From contig NC_037673.1 in NCBI RefSeq assembly GCF_003255815.1, positions 9,528,476-9,592,475 of the forward strand: 64,000 nt of DNA, given 5' to 3'. This document shows positions 36,221-47,135 of this stretch, piece by piece. Both the position numbers and the translations under genes were made by a program. Positions within the stretch are counted from its first letter, which is position 1. Every line of letters starts with the position of its first letter. The DNA comes from Theropithecus gelada (taxonomy: Eukaryota; Chordata; Mammalia; Primates; Cercopithecidae). The notes under the pieces are model-generated. The model worked only from the letters and a program-made list of their open reading frames with translations, made no database searches and was not told the origin of the DNA.

Positions 36221-38179
36221 GCGCCCACTCTCTGCATCTCTAGCCCATCCTCACCCTTCTGCAGGAATATCTCTGGGCCCCTGGATTTTTCTCAGAAGCT
36301 GAGTCTGAGAAAGATCAAGAGTATATGGGAAAGAGGAGAATGAAGGAGCGAATAGAATACACCTCTTAAAATATAGACACCCAATCTAAACATCTGCCCC
36401 TCATGCCAGCCAAGACAGCTCCTGAGTCATATTTTTCCATCCCTGATATACAAAGAAAAAGCTACAAACCTGCAGGTGTGCCTGTTATGCAAACATGATG
36501 TGAAAGGACACCTCAAGGTACAGATTTCTGTTCTTCAGCAGCTGAGGTTATCACTGACATTTGCCTCTGATTCTCATATCCACAGTTATGAAGATGGAAT
36601 AAACCAGGGGTTCTGAGAGCTTTAAACGCTGGATAGTACTTCTGCTCTGAAAGCACAACTCTTCTCTGCATCAAGTCCTAGCAAGCCCAATAAAATGGAT
36701 TCTTGGATATAAATTTTTTAGGAAGAGAGTAAGATGTAATGATCTCACAGGAAAACAAGCTCAGTTCCTTAAGGTCATCTTCAAAGCTGGAAATGAGTCA
36801 CATTTAGAACACTGACCTCCCGTGCTTTTTCTGAGGTGTGTTTCAACACCAACAGCAGGCTAAACCAAATATCTGAAACGCCATGAGAGCTGGAAGGTTA
36901 GAAGGCTCTGGTTTCAGACCTGGACTAACTGGACACTGAAATCTGGGCTGGGGTGCTTACTCCAGAAGCCGATGGAAAAAACATAACGTTTTAAAAATCA
37001 AATTCTTGACTCAGGATCATTACATAATCAGCATCAAGTAGGTCTCTGTTATCACTACAGTGATAAAGCCTGAGCTGAGCAGCCACTAGGGTAAAGAGGG
37101 CTCTGTGCTTAGCTCTGTGAAGACAAGAAGCCAGATTCTCAAGAGCTTAGAGCCATACACAGCTGCAGAGTAGGCAGGGATGAACGCAGGAGAGGGAGTG
37201 GGAAAGCCGCACAAACACGGTAAAAGGAAAAATAATTTAGGCTGATCGAACGCTCAGGTTTCCGACACTCAAACTGCCATGCTTTTCACAAGTGGTAAGA
37301 ATTCATACATGATATCAGCAATAAAATAACATCCTGTTGTAGAACAAAATACACAACAAAATACACTGAAAGACAAGCTTTAGTCTTTTATGACAACAAG
37401 CAGACCTCATAAGTAAATGAAAATCTAGTCCATTACTCTTTTTATTCCTTAAAACAAAATAAAAAAAGAAAAGCTTTCAGTGACATGAGGAAATTACTCT
37501 CACAACACTCTTGACAATCTCCAAATAGGGAAGGTGTTTTTCTACGCTGAAACATGAGAAATTGTGCTTGAGGAACCCAATAAGTTCAAAGTGACTCAAA
37601 GCTCTATCACAGCTGTCAATGAAGAATGAACAGACAAAATTCTTCACAGGCTTAACATGAGAGGTATTGTGCGTTTTGCAAGGCTGAACAAGCAACACGT
37701 AGTTTTTGCATGTGCAGTGCTGTCAGATGTTGTAAAAGTAAACACATGTCTTTTTTATTTTTTTTAAGGTAGTCCATTACAGGTAATTACATATTTAAAG
37801 TATACTCATTTTTCCTGCCTTCCATATTTAATAATTAACTATTCTCATCTCAACCATTTTAACACAGAATACTTAATGTAATAGATTATTATATTTCTAG
37901 GGGAAAGAAAACTTTTAGCTCCTTTGCAGGACAAACCCAGTTTGGCTCACCATTCTAGACTTTCGTCCTCCCAGAAGGGTTCTGAATCCAACTCTTCAGG
38001 AAAATGACTTTGAATGGGCTATGATTACAAGCAAATGAGATGATAAGAGTCAACGTTTTGGTATCTTGCTCTCCTTGCTACCTTGTATTTCAGCTGCATA
38101 AAGTTCCCTGGTGAGATTTTGCCACCTATGTCATTCATTACATCAATGTGAGCTGCAGGAAGGGTGAGCTAAACTGAGG
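36221..38179. other. About 2 kb of unassigned sequence
   Basis: No repeat landmark recognised and no motif-bearing open frame. Candidate single-copy DNA. Confidence 0.5.
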
Positions 38180-38807
38180 ACTGTCTGCACAAGTGAAATA
38201 TTCCTCACTCTTCTTCCATTTATCAGGAAAACAGGGTAGTGCTGAGCCTCAAAAAAGTGTAGCTCAGACTTCTGAGAGTCACATTAACTCATCCAACCAT
38301 CAAGTTTACATCTCCTGTTCAATCTCTTTCAGAGTTCTTTATCTGAATGAATGGCACCAATATTCATCTTGTTTTTTTATTCTTCCCATCTTTCTCCCAT
38401 ACCATCCATTTTTAGTTATTCACATCTTATTATCTTTTGGTGGTGACTATAAAGATTAGGGCATGCACTCTTCTTGACTATTTAAACTCTAACATGAATT
38501 AAGATTTTTACCACTATCTTAACGTTATATTAACTCCATTTATTCCCTTATGCTTTCTGAATTGTCATGCATTTTAATTCTAAATATTCCTATATATTTT
38601 AGATCCCAAGACTTTATCATTTTGTACAGTCAATATTCATTTATGTTTATCACTTACGTTGCTCTTCATTTCTTATTGTATTTCTGTGTTTCTGATGGGA
38701 TTACTTTTACTTTGCCTGAAGAACTCCATTTAGAATATTTTTAATGCAGGTGTGCTAGTAACAAACTCAGTTTTTATCTAAAAATATATTTATGCACATT
38801 CACTTTA

Positions 38808-38930
38808 TTTTTTATTTTATTTATTTATTTATTTGAGATGGAGTCTTGTACTTTCACCCAGGTTGGAGTGCAGTGGCAGCTCACTGCAAGCTCTGCCTTC
38901 CAGGTTCACACCATTCTCCTGCCCCAGCCC
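38808..38930 (-). mobile_element. 5'-truncated Alu with target-site duplication
   Basis: A T-rich tail (ATTT repeats), then 'gagatggagtcttgtacttt' to 'ctcctgccccagccc', covering only the 3' part of the right monomer. Flanks 38796-38807 and 38931-38942 (acattcacttta / acgttcactttt) match at 10 of 12, so this is a true truncated insertion rather than an eroded Alu. Confidence 0.88.
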
Positions 38931-40242
38931 ACGTTCACTTTTAAAAGACGTATTCACAAGGCACATAAATCTAGGTTGGTCTTTCAGCACTTTAAAGCTT
39001 TCATTCTATTGTGATCTAATTTCCGTCATATTCATTTGGAAGTCAGCTGCCTATCTTATATTTCTACTTTGAGAGCTTATGTCCTATTTTTCTCTCTGGA
39101 TGCTTTCAAGAGTTATCTCTTTGTCATTTGTTTTCACAAGCTTACTTTGAATTTATCCATATTGAGAATCACAGTGCTTGCTGAATATGGTGCTGAATGT
39201 CTTTAATCTGTCACTTTTCTCTTGAAATATTACATATTCCCTTTCATCTTCTCATCTCCTTCCAGGAAAACAATTATACATTTATTAGTGTCTTTCACCA
39301 TATTTCATATGTTTCTTTACTTATATACATTCAGCATTCAACTTTTTGCCTTGCTGTAGTTCAGTCTGGATATTTTCTACTTAGTTTGTTTACAAATTCT
39401 CTATTCTGATGTACTGAATTTGCTATTAAACTCATATTATGAGTTGTAATACAGTTCATTAAATTTTTTAGAGTTTCCATCTAACTCTATTTTATAAATT
39501 TCAGTTCCTGAGGACATTCTCCACTCTGTTATTTTATTTTCTTGACCACAACATGATGGGAAATGCAATCTCTCTGGGATCCTAAGCATCCCTTTCTGTT
39601 CTTGCTGGTGGTGCCAACAATAACAGGCTGTGGCCAGTCTACTTGGGCCATTTTCTAAGACTGTGCTTGTAGTCAGTAATTTTGAGGGATGATGTAATGT
39701 CTCCCTCCAGAACAGAGGAGCAAGCTTTCTTAGTGCTTGCTATAAAAGCATGGGATTCTCTAAACTTGACGTTCCCCAGCTATGATGCAAACCCACTGCA
39801 TGTGTAGCATTCATCTGAGCTACATAACATTGCCCCTGTGGAATTTGGAGGCCAGGAGGCAATGTGAATATGCTTACATCCATCACATGCTTGCTGAGCC
39901 ATAAGTAATTCAGTTCTTTCTTTGACCTAGAAGTCTCATGTTCTCTTCCAGCATGTGTAAAGCAGTAACAGATTAACTTATTTGTAAGTAAGGTGAGGTC
40001 AAATTCCCGACCAGACAACCAAGCACAATTGTTTTAATGTACATGTGTGAAAACCTTCATCACTTGTAGATCTGCATCTGTCTCTATTGCCCTTTCTTTT
40101 TTCTTAGTCCTGGTTTTTGGTGTGTCTGATAACTTTTTACTGAAAGTCAGACATTATTGATTAAAAATAGTAAAGACTCTGGAGCATGTTAGTTATCTTC
40201 CTCCAGGGAAGGTTCAATCTATATTCTGGTAGGAAGTATATT

Positions 40243-40245
40243 TTC

Positions 40246-40288
<43 letters not shown>

Positions 40289-40292
40289 TTTT
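40243..40292. repeat. (TTTC)n microsatellite in Alu tail
   Basis: About twelve TTTC units form the tail of the adjacent antisense Alu. Confidence 0.96.
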
Positions 40293-40573
40293 GAGACAGA
40301 GTCTCACTCTGTTGCCCAGGTTGGAGTGCAGTGGCACAATCTCAGCTCACTGCAACCTCTGCCTCTCAGGTTTAAGCAATTCTCCGGCCTCAGCCTCTCA
40401 AGTAGCTAAGACTACAGGTGCCCACCATGCCCAGCTAATTTCTTTTGTATTTTAATAAAGACGGGGTTTCACCATGTTGTTCACGTGGTCTCGAACTCCT
40501 GAGCTCAGGCAATCTACCTTCCTCAGCCTACCAAAGAGCTGGGATTACAGGCATGAGCCACTGCACCCGGCAC
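40293..40573 (-). mobile_element. Alu SINE, antisense, near full length
   Basis: 'gagacagagtctcactctg', 'aataaagacggggtttcacc' and the terminal 'ctgcacccggcac'. Both monomers present. Confidence 0.97.
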
Positions 40574-40893
40574 AGTCTGTCTTTTGAAGCAGCTCAATCC
40601 ACCCAGCTGCTAACCTGATTTGTGGCAAAGTTGCAGTTTTTACAAGTCTCTATCTCTGGTTTATCTCCACTCCTAGAGTCTAGTTTTCCATGGGTCCTAA
40701 TTGGGAACCTGCAACCTTTACTGTTTACCAGGGCCTCTCCTCCTTGGTAAGTCTTGACCTACAATTATCAGGTCATAAGTGCCTTGAGATGGCCAATATC
40801 TCTTCTGCACTTTTGATAGCTCTCTACTCAGCTTCTTAGTTTCTTGCCCATACACTCTAACAATTGGACAAATACCTTGAGGAAGAAAACCAT

Positions 40894-40911
40894 GAATCTG
40901 GGCTTCTTTCT
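40894..40911. repeat. Target-site duplication, left copy, of full-length L1PA
   Basis: gaatctgggcttctttct, matching 47118-47135 (gaatctgggcttatttct) at 17 of 18 bases. Confidence 0.92.
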
Positions 40912-40930
40912 TTTTTTTTTTAATTAATTA

Positions 40931-40961
<31 letters not shown>

Positions 40962-40969
40962 TTATTATA
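40911..40969. repeat. A-rich tail of L1PA, expanded AAAT/AATT microsatellite
   Basis: On the plus strand: T run, three AATT-type units, then about seven ATTT units, just outside the 'tataatactttgag...' end of the L1 3' UTR read in reverse. Confidence 0.93.
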
Positions 40970-41108
40970 CTTTGAGTTCTAGGGTACATGTGCATAACGT
41001 GCAGGTTTCTTACATATGTATACTTGTGCCATGTTGGTGTGCTGCACCCATCAACTCGTCAGCACCCATCAACTTGTCTTTTACATCAGGTATAACTCCC
41101 AATGCAAT

Positions 41109-41130
41109 CCCTCCCCCCTCCCCCCTCCCC
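41109..41130 (-). other. G-rich polypurine tract of the L1 3' UTR
   Basis: C-rich on the plus strand ('cctcccccctcccccctcccc'), so the L1 sense strand has several G runs. This is the conserved L1PA 3' UTR tract with G-quadruplex potential. Confidence 0.85.
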
Positions 41131-41185
41131 ATGATAGGCCCCGGTGTGTGATGTTCCCCTTCCCGAGTACAAGTGATCTCATTGT

Positions 41186-44100
41186 TCAGTTCCCACCTAT
41201 GAGTGAGAACATGCGGTGCTTGGTTTTCTGTTCTTGCGATAGTTTGCTGAGAATGATGGTTTCCAGCTGCATCCATGTCCCTACAAAGGACACAAACTCA
41301 TCCTTTTTTATGGCTGCATAGTATTCCATGGTGTATATGTGCCACATTTTCTTAATCCAGTCTGTCACTGATGGACATTTGGGTTGATTCCAAGTCTTTG
41401 CTATTGTGAATACTGCCGCAATAAACATACGTGTGCATGTGTCTTTATAGCAGCATGATTTATAATCCTTTGGGTATATCCCCAGTAATGGGATGGCTGG
41501 GTCATATGGTACATCTAGTTCTAGATCCTTGAGGAATCGCCATACTCTTTTCCATAATGGTTGAACTAGTTTACAATCCCACCAACAGTGTAAAAGTGTT
41601 CCTATTTCTCCACATCCTCTCCAGCACCTGTTGTTTCCTGACTTTTTAATGATTGCCATTCTAACTGGTGTGAGATGGTATCTCATCGTGGTTTTGATTT
41701 GCATTTCTCTGATGGCCAGTGATGATGAGCATTTTTTCATGTGTCTGTTGGCTGTATGAATGTCTTCTTTTGAGAAATGTCTGTTCATATCCTTTGCCCA
41801 CTTTTTGATGGGGTTGTTTGTTTTTTTCTTGTAAATTTGTTTGAGTTCTTGGTAGGTTCTGGATATTAGCCCTTTGTCAGATGAGTAGATTGCAAAAATT
41901 TTCTCCCATTCTGTAGGTTGCCTGTTCACTCTGATGGTAGTTTCTTTTGCTGTGCAGAAGCTCTTTAGTTTAATGAGATCCCATTTGTCAATTTTGGCTT
42001 TTGCTGCCGTTGCTTTTGGTGTTTTAGACATGAAGTCTTTGCCCATGCCTATGTCCTGAATGGTACTACCTAGGTTTTCCTCTAGGATTTTTATGGTATT
42101 AGGTCTAACATTTAAGTCTCTAATCCATCTTGAATTAATTTTTGTATAAGGAGTAAGGAAAGGATCCAGTTTCAGCTTTCTACTTATGGCTAGCCAATTT
42201 TCTCAGCACCATTTATTAAATAGGGAATCCTTTCCCCATTTCTTGTTTCTCTCAGGTTTGTCAAAGATCAGATGGCTGTAGATGTGTGGTATTATTTCTG
42301 AGGACTCTGTTCTGTTCCATTGGTCTATATCTCTGTTTTGGTACCAGTACCATGCTGTTTTGGTTACTGTAGCCTTGTAGTATAGTTTGAAGTCAGGTAG
42401 CGTGATGCCTCCAGTTTTGTTCTTTTGACTTAGGATTGTCTTGGAGATGCGGGCTCTTTTTTGGTTCCATATGAACTTTAAAGCAGTTTTTTCCAATTCT
42501 GTGAAGAAACTCATTGGTAGCTTGATGGGGATGGCATTGAATCTATAAATAACCTTGGGCAGTATGGCCATTTTCACGATATTGATTCTTCCTATCCATG
42601 AGCATGGTATGTTCTTCCATTTGTTTGTGTCCTCTTTGATTTCACTGAGCAGTGGTTTGTAGTTCTCCTTGAAGAGGTCCTTTACATCCCTTGTTAGTTG
42701 GATTCCTAGGTATTTGATTCTCTTTGAAGCAATTGTGAATGGAAGTTCATTCATGATTTGGCTCTCTGTTTGTCTGTTACTGGTGTATAAGAATGCTTGT
42801 GATTTTTGCACATTAATTTTGTATCCTGAGACTTTGCTGAAGTTGCTTATCAGCTTAAGGAGATTTTGGGCTGAGACAATGGGGTTTTCTAAATATACAA
42901 TCATGTCATCTGCAAACAGGGACAATTTGACTTCTTCTTTTCCTAACTGAATACCCTTGATTTCTTTCTCTTGCCTAATTGCCCTAGCCAGAACTTCCAA
43001 CATTATGTTGAATAGGAGTGGTGAGAGAGGGCATCCCTGTCTTGTGCCAGTTTTCAAAGGGAATTTTTCCAGTTTTTGCCCATTCAGTATGATATTGGCT
43101 GTGGGTTTGTCATAAATAGCTCTTATTATTTTGAGGTAAATTCCATCAATACCGAATTTATTGAGCGTTTTTAGCATGAAGGGCTGTTGAATTTTGTCAA
43201 AAGCCTTTTCTGCATCTATTGAGATAATCATGTGGTTCTTGTCTTTGGTTCTGTTTATATGCTGGATTATGTTTATTGATTTGCGAATGTTGAACCAGCC
43301 TTGCATCCCAGGGATGAAGCCCACTTGATCATGGTGGATAAGCTTTTTGATGTGTTGTTGAATCCGGTTTGCCAGTATTTTATTGAGGATTTTTGCATCG
43401 ATGTTCATCAGGGATATTGGTCTAAAATTCTCTTTTTTTGTTGTGTCTCTGCCAGGCTTTGGTATCAGGATGATGTTGGCCTCATAAAATGAGTTAGGGA
43501 GGATTCCCTCTTTTTCTATTGATTGGAATAGTTTCAGAAGGAATGGTACCAGCTCCTTCTTGTACGTCTGGTAGAATTCGGCTGTGAATCCATCTGGTCC
43601 TGGACTTTTTTTGGTTGGTAGGCTATTAATTATTGCCTCAATTTCAGAGCCTGCTATTGGTCTATTCAGGGATTCAACTTCTTCCTGGTTTAGTCTTGGA
43701 AGAGTGTAAGTGTCCAGGAAATTATCCATTTCTTCTAGATTTTCCAGTTTATTTGCATAGAGGTGTTTATAGTATTCTCTGATGGTAGTTTGTATTTCTG
43801 TGGGGTCGGTGGTGATATCCCCTTTATCATTTTTAATTGCGTCAATTTGATTCTTCTCTCTTTTCTTCTTTATTAGTCTTGCTAGTGGTCTGTCAATTTT
43901 GTTGATCTTTTCAAAAAACCAACTCCTGGATTCATTGATTTTTTGGAGGGTTTTTTGTGTCTCTATCTCCTTCAGTTCTGCTCTGATCTTAGTTATTTCT
44001 TGCCTTCTGCTGGCTTTCGAATGTGTTTGCTCTTGCTTCTCTAGTTCTTTTAATTGCGATGTTAGAGTGTCAATTTTAGATCTTTCCTGCTTTCTCTTGT

Positions 44101-45013
44101 GGGCATTTAGTGCTATAAATTTCCCTCTACACACTGCTTTAAATGTGTCCCAGAGATTCTGGTATGTTGTATCTTTGTTCTCATTGGTTTCAAAGAACAT
44201 CTTTATTTCTGCCTTCATTTCGTTATGTACCCAGTAGTCATTCAGGAGCAGGTTGTTCAGTTTCCATGAGCGGTTTTGATTGAGTTTCTTAGTCCTGAGT
44301 TCTAGTTTGATTGCACTGTGGTCTGGGAGACAGTTTGTTATAATTTCTGTTCTTGTACATTTGCTGAGGAGTGCTTTACTTCCAATTACGTGGTCAATTT
44401 TGGAGTAAGTGCGATGTGGTGCTGAGAAGAATGTATATTCTGTTGATTTGGGGTGGAGAGTTCTATAGATGTCTATTAGGTCTGCTTGCTGCAGAGTTGA
44501 GTTCAATTCCTGGATATCCTTGTTAACTTTCTGTCTCATTGATCTGTCTAATGTTGACAGTGGAGTGTTGAAGTCTCCCATTATTATTGTATGGGAGTCT
44601 AAGTCTCTTTGTAAGTCTCTAAGGACTTGCTTTATGAATCTGGGTGCTCCTGTATTGGGTGCATATATATTTAGGATAGTTAGTTCTTCCTGTTGAATTG
44701 ATCCCTTTACCATTATGTAATGGCCTTCTTTGTCTCTTTTGATCTTTGATGGTTTAAAGTCTGTTTTATCAGAGACTAGGATTGCAACCCCCGCTTTTTT
44801 TTGTTCTCCATTTGCTTGGTAAATCTTCCTCCATCCCTTTATTTTGAGCCTATGTATGTCTCTGCGTGTGAGATGGGTCTCCTGAATACAGCAGACTGAT
44901 GGGGCTTGACTCTTTATCCAGTTTGCCAGTCTGTGTCTTTTCATTGGAGCATTTAGTCCATTTACATTTACATTTAAGGTTAAGATTGTTATGTGTGAAC
45001 TTGATCCTGCCAT
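41186..45013 (-). pseudogene. L1 ORF2 (endonuclease-reverse transcriptase) with one premature stop
   Basis: The ATG at 45011-45013 gives MAGSSSHITILTLN, and the terminal stop ends at 41186: 1,276 codons, the normal ORF2 length of 1,275 residues plus stop. One in-frame TGA (plus-strand 42203-42205) replaces a Trp codon at position 937. The frame continues unchanged on both sides, so there is no frameshift. Endonuclease features retained: an Asn near 14, QETHLT with Glu at 45, MGDFNTPL and a DHSAIKLEL histidine. Reverse-transcriptase features retained: SLMNIDAKILNKILANRI and LSLFADDMIVYLE with its Asp pair. The C-terminal CWRGC...CWWDC cysteine cluster lies beyond the stop. In active L1 this protein nicks target DNA and copies L1 RNA. 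This copy would yield at most a 936-residue truncated product. A two-residue duplication (NVNVN) occurs next to the N-terminal catalytic Asn. Confidence 0.96.
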
Positions 45014-45076
45014 TATGATATTAACTGGTTATTTTGCTCGTTAGTTGATGCAGTTTCTTCCTAGCCTCGATGGTCT

Positions 45077-46093
45077 TTACATTTTGGCATGTTTTTGCAA
45101 TGGCTGGTACCGGTTGTTCCTTTCCATGTTTAGTGCTTCCTTCAGGGTCTCTTGTAAGGCAGGCCTAGTGGTGACAAAATCTCTAAGCATTTGCTTATCT
45201 GTAAAGGATTTTATTTCTCCTTCACTTATGAAACTTAGTTTGGCTGGATATGAAATTCTGGGTTGAAAATTCTTTTCTTTAAGAATGTTGAATATTGGCC
45301 TCCACTCTCTTCTGGCTTGTAGAGTTTCTGCCGAGAGATCTGCTGTTAGTCTGATGGGCTTCCCTTTGTGGGTAACCCAATCTTTCTCTCTGGCTGCCTT
45401 TAAGATTTTTTCCTTCATTTCAACTTTGGTGAATCTGGCAATTATGTGTCTTGGAGTTGCTCTTCTCGAGGAGTATCTTTGTGGCGTTCTCTGTATTTCC
45501 TGGATTTGAATGTTGGCCTGCCCTACTAGGTTGGGGAAGTTCTCCTGGATGATATCCTGAAGAGTGTTTTCCAACTTGGTTCCATTTTCCCCCTCACTTT
45601 CAGGCACCCCAATCAGACGTAGATTTGGTCTTTTTACATAATCCCATACTTCTTGCAGGCTTTGATCATTTCTTTTTCTTCTTTTTTCTTTTGGTTTCTC
45701 TTCTCGCTTCATTTCATTCATTTGATCCTCAATCGCTGATACTCTTTCTTCCAGCTGATTGAGTCGGTTACTGAAGCTTGTGCATTTGTCACGTATTTCT
45801 CGTGTCATGGTTTTCATCTCTTTCATTTCGTTTATGACCTTCTCTGCATTAATTACTCTAGCCATCAATTCTTCCACTTTTTTTTCAAGATTTTTAGTTT
45901 CTTTGTGCTGGGTACGTAATTCCTCCTTTAGCTCTGAGAAGTTTGATGGACTGAAACCTTCTTCTCTCATCTCGTCAAAGTCATTCTCCATCCAGCTTTG
46001 ATCTGTTGCTGGCGATGAGCTGCGCTCCTTTGCCGGGGGAGGTGTGCTCTTATTTTTTGAATTTCCAGCTTTTCTGCCCTGCTTTTTCCCCAT
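45077..46093 (-). CDS. L1 ORF1 protein (RNA-binding nucleic-acid chaperone), uninterrupted
   Basis: A complete 338-residue frame from MGKKQGRK to NHAKM-like KHAKM, the exact usual length of primate L1 ORF1p. Order: basic, low-complexity N-terminus (about 1-50), heptad-rich coiled coil (about 52-150) that drives trimer formation, RNA-recognition-type domain starting around QEVWDYVKRPNLRLIGVPE (about 150-250), and a C-terminal domain with TADLSAETLQARREW (about 245-262), the region contacting nucleic acid. ORF2 follows after 63 bases, the standard L1 spacing. In living elements the protein coats L1 RNA in the cytoplasm. Whether this copy is ever transcribed cannot be told from sequence. Residues in the coiled coil differ from the youngest L1 group, consistent with an older L1PA. 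Confidence 0.95.
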   Translation of the reverse strand: MGKKQGRKAGNSKNKSTPPPAKERSSSPATDQSWMENDFDEMREEGFSPSNFSELKEELRTQHKETKNLEKKVEELMARVINAEKVINEMKEMKTMTREIRDKCTSFSNRLNQLEERVSAIEDQMNEMKREEKPKEKRRKRNDQSLQEVWDYVKRPNLRLIGVPESEGENGTKLENTLQDIIQENFPNLVGQANIQIQEIQRTPQRYSSRRATPRHIIARFTKVEMKEKILKAAREKDWVTHKGKPIRLTADLSAETLQARREWRPIFNILKEKNFQPRISYPAKLSFISEGEIKSFTDKQMLRDFVTTRPALQETLKEALNMERNNRYQPLQKHAKM

Positions 46094-47117
46094 CTTTGTG
46101 GTTTTATCTGCCTCTGGTCTTTGATGATGGTGACGTACTGATGGGGTTTTGGTGTAGGTGTCCTTCCTGTTTGATAGTTTTCCTTCTAACAGTCAGGACC
46201 CTCAGCTGTAGGTCTGTTGGAGATTGCTTGAGGTCCACTCCAGACCCTGTTTGCCTGGGTATCAGCAGCAGAGGCTGCAGAAGATAGAATATTGCTGAAC
46301 AGCGAGTGTACCTGTCTGATTCTTGCTTTGGAAGCTTCCTCTCAAGGGTGTACTCCACCCTGTGAGGTGTGGGGTGTCAGACTGCCCCTAGTGGGAGATG
46401 TCTCCCAGTTAGGCTACTCAGGGGTCAGGGACCCACTTGAGCAGGCAGTCTGTCCCTTCTCAGATCTCAACCTCCGTGTTGGGAGATCCACTGCTCTCTT
46501 CAAAGCTGTCAGACAGAGTCGTTTGCGTCTGCAGAGGTTTCTGCTGCGTTTGTTATTGTTTACTGTGCCCTGTCCCCAGAGGTGGAGTCTACAGAGACAG
46601 GCAGGTTTCCTTGAGCTGCTGTGAGCTCCACCCAGTTCGAGCTTCCCAGCAGCTTTGTTTACCTACTTAAGCCTCAGCAATGGCGGGCGCCCCTCCCCCA
46701 GCCTCGCTGCTGCCTTGCCGGTAGATCACAGACTGCTGTGCTAGCAATGAGGGAGGCTCCGTGGGCGTGGGACCCTCCCGGCCAGGTGTGGGATATAATC
46801 TCCTGGTGTGCCCGTTTCCTTAAAGCACAGTATTGGGGTGGGAGTTACCCGATTTTCCAGGTGTTGTGTGTCTCAGTTCCCCTGGCTAGGAAAAGGGATT
46901 CCCTTCCCCCTTGCGCTTCCCAGGTGAGGCGATGCCTCGCCCTGCTTCAGCTCTCGCTGGTCGGGCTGCAGCAGCTGACCAGCACCGATTTTCCAGCACT
47001 CCCTAGTGAGATGAACCCAGTACCTCAGTTGAAAATGCAGAAATCACCAGTCTTCTGTGTCGCTCGCGCTGGGAGTTGGAGACTGGAGCTGTTCCTATTC
47101 GGCCATCTTGCTCTACC
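46094..47117 (-). promoter_or_regulatory. L1PA 5' UTR / internal promoter region
   Basis: About 1 kb, GC- and CpG-richer than its surroundings, beginning at the element's 5' end (right side) with the standard 'aagatggccgaataggaac' on the minus strand. In L1 elements this region is an RNA polymerase II promoter for the element. Its distal half commonly also drives antisense transcripts, here rightward on the plus strand. Frames on the plus strand up to 213 residues overlap it and are by-products, apart from any antisense-transcript peptide, which I cannot assess. Confidence 0.9.
47101..47109 (-). promoter_or_regulatory. YY1-type motif of L1 promoter
   Basis: Minus strand AAGATGGCC, positioned within the first 20 bases of the element. 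In L1 this motif sets accurate transcription start. Confidence 0.8.
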
Positions 47118-47135
47118 GAATCTGGGCTTATTTCT
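47118..47135. repeat. Target-site duplication, right copy, of full-length L1PA
   Basis: gaatctgggcttatttct. Partner of 40894-40911, one mismatch. Confidence 0.92.

Larger units (their letters stand above)
40911..47117 (-). mobile_element. Full-length L1PA retrotransposon with intact ORF1 and one stop in ORF2
   Basis: A complete primate L1 of about 6.2 kb reads right to left: 5' UTR (46094-47117), ORF1 (45077-46093), a 63-base spacer (45014-45076), ORF2 (41186-45013), 3' UTR (about 40970-41185), then an A-rich tail expanded into AAAT-type repeats (40911-40969). Flanking 18-bp duplications with one mismatch prove insertion by target-primed reverse transcription. ORF1 is open. ORF2 has its normal length but a stop at codon 937. 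The 5' UTR and ORF1 look like a mid-age L1PA (roughly PA4 to PA7), not the youngest human-specific group, by recall only. It sits inside an older HAL1-like element in the same orientation. Confidence 0.97.

Noticed and set aside
42669..46624. Several plus-strand frames of 63-112 residues across 42.7-46.6 kb
   Set aside because: They are antisense shadows of L1 ORF2 and ORF1.
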